From positions 1 to 5,266 of the forward strand of contig JAEWCT010000244.1 in the NCBI GenBank assembly GCA_023390485.1: a stretch of 5,266 nt of DNA, read 5' to 3'. Below, piece by piece: positions 1 through 5,266 of this stretch. The notes beneath the pieces were generated by a model, which was not told the DNA's origin, searched no databases, and saw only the letters and a program-made list of their open reading frames with translations. The translations under genes and the position numbers were made by a program. Origin of the DNA: Pseudomonadota bacterium. Its GTDB lineage: Bacteria > Pseudomonadota > Alphaproteobacteria > Rhizobiales > Hyphomicrobiaceae. Within the stretch, counting starts at the first letter, position 1, and each line of letters opens with the position of its first letter.

Positions 1-245
1 TGTCCTGGCTGCTCGATCACCCGACACCGATGAAGCCGCTCGCCGTCAGCAAAATGAATACCGTCGCTCAGATCGTGCTGGCCGCCACCGTGCTCGCGGA
101 CGAGGGCTTCGCGTTGAAGCTGAAGGGCCCGGTTCAGCTATTGACGCTCCTTGCGGCTGCGACGACGATAATCTCACTTGTTGCCTATTTGCGCGTCTGG
201 CTGAAACACATGACGTTCTATGAAACGACGGGCTCGAAAAGCTGA
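1..245 (+). CDS. CDP-alcohol phosphatidyltransferase family protein (PgsA-like), 3' end only
   Basis: This is the C-terminal 80 codons of an integral inner-membrane enzyme. The frame is open to the left edge (first whole codon at base 3) and ends in TGA at 243-245. The visible part has the segment KPLAVSKMNTVAQIVLAA, the 'SK-NT--Q' pattern that precedes the last membrane helices in PgsA-type enzymes. It is followed by a hydrophobic stretch and a final helix (roughly VQLLTLLAAATTIISLVAYL), then a short polar tail. Family members transfer a phosphatidyl group from CDP-diacylglycerol to an alcohol, for example glycerol-3-phosphate on the way to phosphatidylglycerol. The catalytic motif (DG-AR-G-D-D) would lie upstream of the window, so substrate and activity cannot be judged. 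An internal ATG at base 30 is not a credible start, because the conserved segment begins right after it and the frame continues upstream. Family assignment is fairly good; the exact reaction is unknown. Confidence 0.75.
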   Translation, partial: SWLLDHPTPMKPLAVSKMNTVAQIVLAATVLADEGFALKLKGPVQLLTLLAAATTIISLVAYLRVWLKHMTFYETTGSKS

Positions 246-282
246 GCGTTCCGGCGCATGTATTCCACCGGGCCGATGATTT

Positions 283-287
283 AAGGA
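283..287 (+). promoter_or_regulatory. Ribosome binding site of the AI-2E family permease gene
   Basis: AAGGA ends 9 bases before the ATG at 297, and a second purine run (GAGAG, 290-294) lies closer. The frame is closed upstream by TAA at 282-284, so ATG 297 is the first usable start. The rest of the 51-base gap (246-296) shows no clear terminator and no convincing promoter. Confidence 0.6.
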
Positions 288-296
288 TCGAGAGCA

Positions 297-1382
297 ATGC
301 ATTTCGAGCGGCACGCGCTGTTCTGGACGGCGGCTGCGCTGCTGTTCGCTTACATCGTTCAACTGGTTGCGCCGGCGCTCGTCCCTTTCGCGATCGGCCT
401 GGCGCTCGCCTATTTCCTCAACCCCATCGTTGACACCATGGGCCGGGCCGGCGTCCCTCGCTGGTTCTCGGCCGCTATCTTGCTCGCCGCGATGATCTGC
501 ATCATCGTGCTGGTGCTTGTCTTCGTCGTCCCGGTTCTCGTGCAACAATCAGCGGCGCTCGTCGAAGCCGCGCCGCGAGAAATCACGCGATTGAAGGATA
601 CGTTTGAGATACTGGCGCGCGAACATCTGGGGACGCGATATCCTCAGGCCGAAGCCACCATAAGATCGGCCCTCGATTCCTTCTCGTCCGCTGTGCCATC
701 GCTGATCGGGACGTTCGCCCAGGAGCTGTGGAAACAGAGCACGGTCGCCGTCAACTTTTTCACCGTCGTGCTCATTACGCCGGTCGTCTTTTTCTACGTC
801 ATTGTCGATTGGCCGAAAATGATGGCCAAGATCGACTCCTGGCTGCCCCGCCACGAAGCGGACCAGATCCGCGGCCTCGCCATCGAGATCGACAGCCGCA
901 TCTCCGCGTTCATTCGCGGCCAGGGCGTGGTGTGCATCCTGCTGGCTTTTTACTACGCGATCGCCTTGAGTCTGGCCGGACTGGACTACGGCTTGCTCGT
1001 CGGCTCGCTGACGGGCCTCGCGGCCTTCATTCCCATCTTCGGATGGTCGCTCGGCGCGCTCGCGGCGGTGATCATCGCGTTCATTCAGCATTGGCCGGAT
1101 ATCACGCCCATTTTGATTGTCGTCGGCATCATGCTCGGCGGACAGGCGCTGGAATCAGGGATTTTGAGCCCGTACATCATCGGGTCCGAAGTCGGCTTGC
1201 ATCCCGTCTGGTTGATCTTTGCTCTGTTGACCTTCAGCTATCTGTTCGGATTTCTCGGCCTTCTTGTCGCCGTGCCGGTTTCCGCCGCAATCGGCGTGCT
1301 CGTACGCTTTGCCCTCCGATCCTATCTCGAGTCATCGGTCTACCAAGGTGAGGTGGAGCTGAATTTGAAGGACAAGCCTTGA
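297..1382 (+). CDS. AI-2E family transporter (PerM-like permease)
   Basis: A 361-residue polytopic inner-membrane protein of normal length for the family. Visible order: N-terminal helix pair (about 8-45) with PFAIGLALAYFLNPIVD, long helix (58-82), a soluble stretch (85-150) with no membrane segments, helix 151-171, an amphipathic linker with the family RGQ signature (207-209), then helices at about 211-228, 233-262, 269-285 and 303-338. The last part has the diagnostic ILSPYIIGSEVGLHP and LFGFLGLLVAVPVSA motifs (289-330). The soluble region between the third and fourth helices is typical of this family. Characterised relatives include E. coli TqsA, linked to AI-2 export, and Na+/H+ antiporters. 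Substrate cannot be predicted from sequence, and 'AI-2 exporter' should not be assumed. Its stop overlaps the likely hdaA start by four bases, so the two are probably co-translated. Family is certain; function is open. Confidence 0.93.
   Translation: MHFERHALFWTAAALLFAYIVQLVAPALVPFAIGLALAYFLNPIVDTMGRAGVPRWFSAAILLAAMICIIVLVLVFVVPVLVQQSAALVEAAPREITRLKDTFEILAREHLGTRYPQAEATIRSALDSFSSAVPSLIGTFAQELWKQSTVAVNFFTVVLITPVVFFYVIVDWPKMMAKIDSWLPRHEADQIRGLAIEIDSRISAFIRGQGVVCILLAFYYAIALSLAGLDYGLLVGSLTGLAAFIPIFGWSLGALAAVIIAFIQHWPDITPILIVVGIMLGGQALESGILSPYIIGSEVGLHPVWLIFALLTFSYLFGFLGLLVAVPVSAAIGVLVRFALRSYLESSVYQGEVELNLKDKP
1368..1372 (+). promoter_or_regulatory. Ribosome binding site that decides the hdaA start (TTG 1379)
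   Basis: AAGGA lies inside the last codons of the permease gene. It is 6 bases from TTG 1379 but 18 bases from the first ATG at 1391. The spacing favours the TTG start, which overlaps the permease stop as TTGA. This is an inference from spacing; N-terminal peptide data would settle it. Confidence 0.55.
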
Positions 1383-2065
1383 ACAGCCCCATGACCACGA
1401 CCCCTGAGCAGCTTGTATTCGAACTGCCGCACCGGGCGGCAATGGGCCTTGAGGACTTCCTTGTTTCGGAATCGAACGCCTCCGCCGTCGCCCTCGTCGA
1501 CCGCTGGCCGGATTGGCCGATCGGCGCCGCCGTGCTCGCCGGCCCGAAGGGCAGCGGCAAGACCCACCTCGCCAACATCTGGCTGAAACGGGCCGGAGCA
1601 ACGCCGTTCGAGGCCTGCGCGATCTCGCGGGAAGCGGTGCCCGCGATGGCCTCCAAGGGCGCTCTTCTCATCGAGGACGTTCAGAAGATTAGCGATGAAG
1701 CAGCGTTGTTCCACCTTCTCAATCTCGTCCGCGAGCAGCGCCTGCAGATCCTCCTGACGACCGACACCGTGCCTGGGGATTTGGCGATCGCGCTTCCCGA
1801 TCTCCGCTCCCGGCTGAAAGCGCTGCCGCTGGCAATCATCGAACCCCCGGATGACGCGCTTCTTCGCGCCGTCCTGGTCAAGCTTTTCGCCGACCGCCAG
1901 TTGAGCGTCGAGCCGCAATTGGTGGACTACGTCCTAGTCCGGATGGAACGCTCCATGCTGGCAGCCGAACGCTTCGTCGCGGAGGCAGACCGCCGCGCGC
2001 TCGTGCTGCAGCGCCGCGTCACGCGTGCGATTGCCGCTGTCACGCTGGACTCACTTGGCTACTAA
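1379..2065 (+). CDS. hdaA: HdaA-type DnaA regulatory inactivator
   Basis: A 228-residue AAA+ protein related to the ATPase domain of DnaA but lacking DnaA's C-terminal DNA-binding domain, which marks it as Hda-like. The N-terminus carries QLVFELP (11-17), resembling the sliding-clamp binding motif (QL-L-L) of Hda proteins. Walker A is GPKGSGKT (55-62), Walker B is LLIED (96-100), sensor I region is LLTTDTVP (125-132), and the arginine-finger region is DLRSRL (141-146). The lid has MERSM then ADRRAL (about 189-207), matching the 'R-M ... DR-L' pattern of Hda with a likely sensor II arginine at 191. Hda proteins act with the DNA-loaded beta clamp to stimulate ATP hydrolysis by DnaA and so block re-initiation. 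TTG 1379 is preferred over ATG 1391 on ribosome-binding-site spacing; the shorter protein would still keep the clamp motif. Walker B reads IED rather than DnaA's usual IDD. The role is inferred from homology. Confidence 0.88.
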   Translation: MNSPMTTTPEQLVFELPHRAAMGLEDFLVSESNASAVALVDRWPDWPIGAAVLAGPKGSGKTHLANIWLKRAGATPFEACAISREAVPAMASKGALLIEDVQKISDEAALFHLLNLVREQRLQILLTTDTVPGDLAIALPDLRSRLKALPLAIIEPPDDALLRAVLVKLFADRQLSVEPQLVDYVLVRMERSMLAAERFVAEADRRALVLQRRVTRAIAAVTLDSLGY

Positions 2066-2158
2066 TCGTCTTATACTGAGCATTAAGCCACCCGACCGTC
2101 ATTTGGGTGTAGTGTACAGTCTAAATCTATCGACTGGATTCGGAGCAATTCCCCTACT
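2066..2158 (+). promoter_or_regulatory. Probable ppk1 promoter/leader region
   Basis: This gap between hdaA and ppk1 is 46% GC by direct count (43 of 93), visibly more AT-rich than the surrounding coding DNA. It holds a good -10-like hexamer, TATACT at 2072-2077, but no acceptable -35 at 16-18 bases. It also has a tandem GTGTAGTGTA (2107-2116), a small inverted repeat CAGTC/GACTG (2117-2121 and 2132-2136, 10-base loop), and CCGTCAT at 2096-2102 followed 11 bases later by the weaker GTGTAGT, a poor Pho-box-like pair. No hairpin plus T-run terminator for hdaA is visible. The region is a sensible site for a ppk1 promoter, but no single element is strong. Confidence 0.35.
2142..2145 (+). promoter_or_regulatory. 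Probable ppk1 ribosome binding site, long spacing
   Basis: GGAG is the only purine-rich match upstream of ATG 2159, and its 13-base spacer is longer than usual. The ppk1 frame is closed upstream by TAA at 2084-2086 and has no other start codon before 2159. The start is therefore secure even though the site looks weak. Confidence 0.4.
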
Positions 2159-4330
2159 ATGGCAACCGCGCAAAAAAGAAGTGGCAAAGCAAGTGTCGAA
2201 ACCGTCCCCCAAGGGCCGGACCGCTTCTACAACCGCGAGCTGTCGTGGCTCCAGTTCAACCGTCGCGTTCTCGAAGAAGCGGGCAACGTCAGTCATCCGC
2301 TTCTCGAACGTCTGCGCTTCCTATCGATAGCCGCAGCCAACCTCGACGAATTCTACATGGTTCGCGCCGCCGGTGTTTACGGCCAAATCCGCGCCGGCAT
2401 CACAACACTCTCGCAGGACGGCATGACGCCAATGCAGCAGCTTGCGGCGATCAACAAGTTCGCGACCGTCCTCGTGGCCGACAAGCAAGCGAGCTGGCGC
2501 ACGATCACGGAGGAGCTGGCGGGAGCCGGATTCTTTGTGCTGCAGCAGGCCGAGGACCTGACGAAGACGCAGCGCGATTGGCTCGAGCGTCTGTTTATGA
2601 CGCACATCTTTCCGATCCTGACGCCGATCGCCGCCGATCCCGCGCATCCATTCCCGTTCATTCCGAACAAGGCGATGACCATCGTCGTCGAAATGGTGCG
2701 CCCGATCGACGGCAAAACGATGAATGGGCTCATTCCCATTCCCGGCCAGCTCGAGCGCTTCATCCGCCTTGAAGCCGATCCCGACAAGGCCAAGGAAATC
2801 CGCTTCATTCAGCTCGAATACGTCATCGGCATGTTCCTGCCCGAGCTATTCACCGGCTTCGAAATCAAGAGCAAAGGCGCGTTTCGCGTCTTGCGCGACA
2901 GCGATATCGAACTCCAGGAAGAAGCCGAAGATCTCGTTCGCTCCTACGAAAGTCAGTTGAAGCGTCGCCGTCGCGGCAACGTCATCCGGCTTGAACTCGA
3001 ATCCCGGATGCCCGAACGTCTGCGCCGCTTCGTCATTGACGAGCTCGAGGTGCGCGAAGAAAGCGTCTTCGTCAAAGACGGCATCCTGGCGCTGGCCGAC
3101 ACGTCGCAGCTCATCGTGCAAGACAGGCCTGATCTGCAGTTCAAGCCGTTCCCGATCCGCTTTCCTGAGCGCATCCGCGAATTCAGCGGCGATTGCTTCG
3201 CGGCTGTTCGCAACAAGGATATCGTCGTCCATCATCCCTACGAGAGCTTCGACGTCGTCGTGCAGTACTTGCGCCAGGCGGTGGCCGATCCGAACGTGAT
3301 GGCGATCAAGTGGACGCTCTATCGAACATCCCGCGACAGCCCGATCATTCAAGCATTGAAAGAGGCGGTAGAGGCCGGCAAATCCGTGACTGCCGTCGTC
3401 GAACTCAAAGCCCGCTTCGACGAGGCCGCGAACATCCGCTGGGCGCGCGATCTAGAAAGCGCGGGCGTGCACGTCGTCTACGGATTTACCGAGCTGAAGA
3501 CACACGCCAAGCTAGGGCTGATCGTTCGCCGCGAGGGCACCGAGCTGACGACCTACTGTCATATCGGCACCGGCAACTATCATCCACAAACCGCGCGCGT
3601 TTACACGGACCTGTCGCTCTTCACCACCGATCCGGTGATGGCGCGCGACATCACCCGCATCTTGAATTTCGTGACGGGCTACGGTGAGCCCGTGGAACTC
3701 GAGTGCATGGCGGCGAGCCCGCACGGCATTCGTAACAGAATTATGACACACATCGCCGAAGAGATCAGAAACGCCAAGGCCGGCAAACCGTCCGGCATCT
3801 GGTGGAAGATGAACGCGCTCGTCGACGCGCAAATCATCTCGGCACTTTATGACGCGAGCAACGCCGGCGTGCCGATCGATCTCGTCGTGCGCGGCATCTG
3901 CTGCTTGCGCCCCGGAATTCCGGGGCTTTCGAGCAACATCCGGGTGAAAAGCATCGTCGGCCGCTTCCTCGAGCACGCACGTATTTACTGTTTCGCGAAC
4001 GGTGAGGCCTTGCCTTCGGCCAAGGCCGCCGTCTACATCAGCTCCGCCGATATGATGCCGCGCAATCTCGACCGCCGCGTCGAAGCACTGGCGCCCGTCA
4101 AGAACCCGACTGTGCACGAACAAGTGCTCGCTCAGATCATGGTTGCGAACTTGAAGGACAATCAACAGAGCTGGCGGATCAATGCCGATGGCAGCTCGAC
4201 CCGGATACAACCGGGTCCGGGGGAGGAAGCCTTTAATGCCCAGAAGTACTTCATGACCAATCCATCGCTTTCGGGCCGCGGGCAATCTCTCAAAGAGAAT
4301 TTCCCGCAACGCTTCCGCCAGCCCGGTTGA
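2159..4330 (+). CDS. ppk1: Polyphosphate kinase 1
   Basis: A 723-residue cytoplasmic or membrane-associated enzyme that reversibly transfers the gamma-phosphate of ATP onto inorganic polyphosphate. The N-terminal domain opens with [20 protein letters not shown] (22-41) and NLDEF (61-65). Two phospholipase-D-like catalytic domains follow. The phosphorylated histidine is H449 in KTHAK, and the second catalytic histidine is H606 in GRFLEHAR. Other active-site residues are R389 (LYRT), R419 (KARFDE), Y482 (VYTD) and R578 ([10 protein letters not shown]). These six sit at a constant +14 offset from the E. coli PPK residues R375, R405, H435, Y468, R564 and H592 as I recall them, a strong sign of an intact enzyme. 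SADMM (629-633) replaces the more common SADWM. Length is normal for the family. It lies 93 bases after hdaA and 15 bases before the likely ppx start, so ppk1-ppx form an operon. Two strong inverted repeats lie in its 3' part. Confidence 0.97.
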   Translation: MATAQKRSGKASVETVPQGPDRFYNRELSWLQFNRRVLEEAGNVSHPLLERLRFLSIAAANLDEFYMVRAAGVYGQIRAGITTLSQDGMTPMQQLAAINKFATVLVADKQASWRTITEELAGAGFFVLQQAEDLTKTQRDWLERLFMTHIFPILTPIAADPAHPFPFIPNKAMTIVVEMVRPIDGKTMNGLIPIPGQLERFIRLEADPDKAKEIRFIQLEYVIGMFLPELFTGFEIKSKGAFRVLRDSDIELQEEAEDLVRSYESQLKRRRRGNVIRLELESRMPERLRRFVIDELEVREESVFVKDGILALADTSQLIVQDRPDLQFKPFPIRFPERIREFSGDCFAAVRNKDIVVHHPYESFDVVVQYLRQAVADPNVMAIKWTLYRTSRDSPIIQALKEAVEAGKSVTAVVELKARFDEAANIRWARDLESAGVHVVYGFTELKTHAKLGLIVRREGTELTTYCHIGTGNYHPQTARVYTDLSLFTTDPVMARDITRILNFVTGYGEPVELECMAASPHGIRNRIMTHIAEEIRNAKAGKPSGIWWKMNALVDAQIISALYDASNAGVPIDLVVRGICCLRPGIPGLSSNIRVKSIVGRFLEHARIYCFANGEALPSAKAAVYISSADMMPRNLDRRVEALAPVKNPTVHEQVLAQIMVANLKDNQQSWRINADGSSTRIQPGPGEEAFNAQKYFMTNPSLSGRGQSLKENFPQRFRQPG
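3909..3926. repeat. Perfect 18-bp palindrome inside ppk1
   Basis: GCCCCGGAATTCCGGGGC is self-complementary over its full length with no spacer, centred between 3917 and 3918. It lies in the codons for the conserved PPK1 segment LRPGIPGL, so most of its bases are fixed by protein sequence and a few third positions complete the symmetry. Confidence 0.9.
4006..4027 (+). repeat. Inverted repeat able to form a UUCG-capped hairpin, inside ppk1
   Basis: Arms GGCCTTG (4006-4012) and CAAGGCC (4021-4027) are perfectly complementary. Between them a C-C mismatch is followed by C-TTCG-G (4014-4019), the exceptionally stable C(UUCG)G tetraloop form in RNA. No T-run follows, so it is not an intrinsic terminator. 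It lies within codons for EALPSAKA, just after the second catalytic histidine region. Confidence 0.8.
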
Positions 4331-4336
4331 ACCGGG
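4322..4336 (+). promoter_or_regulatory. Inverted repeat spanning the ppk1 stop codon and part of the ppx ribosome binding site
   Basis: CCCGGTT and AACCGGG flank a single central G at 4329, the middle base of the ppk1 TGA stop. As RNA it would form a 6-bp stem with the UGA stop in a 3-base loop. The last three bases (GGG, 4334-4336) are the first part of the ppx ribosome binding site. TTTT at 4344-4347 is too far away and too short for a convincing terminator. A role in coupling ppx translation to ppk1 is inferred. Confidence 0.6.
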
Positions 4337-4338
4337 AG
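4334..4338 (+). promoter_or_regulatory. Ribosome binding site that decides the ppx start (TTG 4346)
   Basis: GGGAG stands 7 bases before TTG 4346, an ideal spacing. The first in-frame ATG at 4394 has no comparable site upstream. The TTG start is therefore preferred, adding 16 residues to the protein. Confidence 0.55.
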
Positions 4339-4345
4339 TCCAATT

Positions 4346-5266
4346 TTGACACGGTGGAAAGAACTCTCGGGCGCAAACGAGCGTACCGCGGAAATGGAAC
4401 CTATCGGCGTTGTCGATATCGGTTCCAACTCCGTGCGTCTCGTCGTCTATGAAGGTGCGGTTCGCGCTCCGACCCCCGTCTTCAATGAAAAGATTCTGTG
4501 CGGTCTCGGCCGCTCCGTTGCGACGACGGGCAGCCTCGGACTCGAGGCGGTCGATCGCGCACTCGCCGCACTCGCGCGTTTCAGGGTCATTGCGCAGATC
4601 CTGAGCGTCAAAAATCTCAAGGTCATCGCCACCGCCGCCGTTCGCGACGCGCAGAACGGCCGCGACTTCATCGAAAAGGGCGAGCTGGCCATCGGTGCCA
4701 AAATCGAAATCCTGTCCGGCGAAAAGGAAGCACGCCTCGCCGCGCAGGGCATCATCATGGGCTTCGTCGATGCCGACGGCATAGCCGGCGATCTCGGCGG
4801 CGGCAGCCTCGAGCTGATCGACCTGGAACAGGAAAAGCTGAAGGAAGCCGCCACGTTGCCCCTTGGCGGCTTGCGGCTGATCGATACGACCGGCAACAAG
4901 ATCGAACGCGCCGTAGACGTCATTGATGGCGCCCTCGCAAGCCTGCCGTGGATCAGAAACGGCGCCGGCCGTACGTTCTATGCGGTCGGCGGTACGTGGC
5001 GCTCCCTTGCCAAGATGCAAATGGATCGTGTCGATTATCCGCTGCGCGTCATGCAAGGCTACCGGCTGACGACGCGCGAAGCGCTTGATCTCTGCGAGCA
5101 GTTTCGCAAGGCCAAGAAGCCTCTCGACATCCCGGGCATCACCGGTGTCGCCAGGGCGCGCCGCGAGGTGCTCCCGTTCGGCGCGCTCGTCCTCGAACGT
5201 CTGCTGCGCCTGATGGAGCCGCGTCAGGTCGTATTTTCCGTTTTTGGAATTCGCGAAGGTCTCATC
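4346..5266 (+). CDS. ppx: Exopolyphosphatase (Ppx/GppA family), 3' truncated by window edge
   Basis: 307 codons are visible and the frame runs off the right edge with no stop; family members of this type are usually near 500 residues. Ppx releases terminal phosphate from polyphosphate and opposes the PPK1 encoded just upstream. It belongs to the actin/Hsp70-like ATPase fold. Motifs, counted from TTG 4346: GVVDIGSNSVRLVV (21-34), the first phosphate-binding loop; TAAVRDAQNG (96-105); SGEKEAR (124-130), whose second Glu (128) matches the catalytic glutamate of the family; DLGGGS (149-154), the second phosphate loop; LPLGGLRL; AVGGTWRSLAKM; and FGIREGLI at the edge. ATG 4394 would give MEPIGVVDIGSNS and is the alternative start. 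The related GppA activity on pppGpp cannot be excluded, but adjacency to ppk1 favours Ppx. The frame is the same as ppk1's, separated only by its TGA and five codons. Confidence 0.93.
   Translation, partial: MTRWKELSGANERTAEMEPIGVVDIGSNSVRLVVYEGAVRAPTPVFNEKILCGLGRSVATTGSLGLEAVDRALAALARFRVIAQILSVKNLKVIATAAVRDAQNGRDFIEKGELAIGAKIEILSGEKEARLAAQGIIMGFVDADGIAGDLGGGSLELIDLEQEKLKEAATLPLGGLRLIDTTGNKIERAVDVIDGALASLPWIRNGAGRTFYAVGGTWRSLAKMQMDRVDYPLRVMQGYRLTTREALDLCEQFRKAKKPLDIPGITGVARARREVLPFGALVLERLLRLMEPRQVVFSVFGIREGLI
4845..4872 (+). repeat. 9-bp inverted repeat inside ppx
   Basis: AAGCCGCCA (4845-4853) and TGGCGGCTT (4864-4872) are perfectly complementary across a 10-base loop. They lie in codons for KEAATLPLGGL, a conserved Ppx segment. 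No T-run follows, and it may well be a by-product of GC-rich coding. Confidence 0.75.

Noticed and set aside
258..284. Eight-codon frame MYSTGPMI ending just before the permease ribosome binding site, as a possible leader peptide
   Set aside because: It has no convincing ribosome binding site and no attenuator-like codon run or alternative hairpins; a frame this short is expected by chance.
3742..3751. DnaA-box-like TTATGACACA, considered because of nearby hdaA
   Set aside because: It has an extra base relative to TTATNCACA, is single, and lies inside conserved ppk1 codons.
1365..4161. Shared 11-mer TTGAAGGACAA at 1365-1375 and 4151-4161
   Set aside because: Both copies encode LKD in ordinary coding sequence with no wider similarity; a chance or codon-usage match rather than a repeat element.
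2048..4340. GANTC (CcrM methylation) sites at 2048, 2137 and 4336 near gene junctions
   Set aside because: About fourteen GANTC sites are spread through the window, mostly inside genes, so there is no enrichment at junctions.
4322..4347. Intrinsic terminator between ppk1 and ppx (stem followed by TTTT)
   Set aside because: The T-run is only four bases and begins 8 bases after the stem, and the stem overlaps the ppx ribosome binding site; coupling fits better than termination.
3512..5056. 514-codon open frame on the minus strand across the 3' half of ppk1 and most of ppx
   Set aside because: It is antisense to two clearly conserved genes, its predicted protein resembles no family I recognise, and it crosses the ppk1-ppx boundary. 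Long stop-free antisense frames are common in GC-rich coding DNA.

Overview
The window reads as chromosomal core DNA from a GC-rich alphaproteobacterium, most likely of the order Hyphomicrobiales (rhizobia/Hyphomicrobium relatives). This is inferred from protein style and gene order: a PgsA-like phosphatidyltransferase, an AI-2E family permease, a short DnaA-related protein of the HdaA type, polyphosphate kinase 1 and exopolyphosphatase. The genus cannot be fixed from the sequence alone. All five genes are on the + strand, and there is no sign of mobile DNA, CRISPR, tRNA or rRNA.

Layout. Bases 1-245 hold the C-terminus of a CDP-alcohol phosphatidyltransferase whose start lies outside the window. 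After a 51-base gap, an AI-2E family (PerM-like) membrane protein runs 297-1382. Its TGA stop overlaps a TTG start for hdaA (1379-2065), so these two genes look translationally coupled. A 93-base gap (2066-2158), clearly more AT-rich than the coding DNA, precedes ppk1 (2159-4330) and is the best place for a separate ppk1 promoter. ppx follows with 15 bases between the ppk1 stop and its likely TTG start at 4346. It runs off the right edge after 307 codons, so about the last third is missing.

How the genes work together. PPK1 makes inorganic polyphosphate from ATP and PPX degrades it, so the ppk1-ppx pair sets the polyphosphate pool. HdaA is expected to work with the DNA polymerase sliding clamp to convert active DnaA-ATP to inactive DnaA-ADP after replication starts. 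Its position beside ppk1-ppx puts replication-initiation control next to a starvation/phosphate storage system. The roles of the permease and the phosphatidyltransferase in this group are unknown.

I see no novel multi-gene system. The most interesting local signal is at the ppk1-ppx junction: a perfect 7+1+7 inverted repeat is centred on the ppk1 stop codon, and its 3' arm covers part of the ppx ribosome binding site. This suggests translational coupling of two antagonistic enzymes. Three further strong inverted repeats lie inside ppk1 and ppx and may be by-products of GC-rich codon choice.
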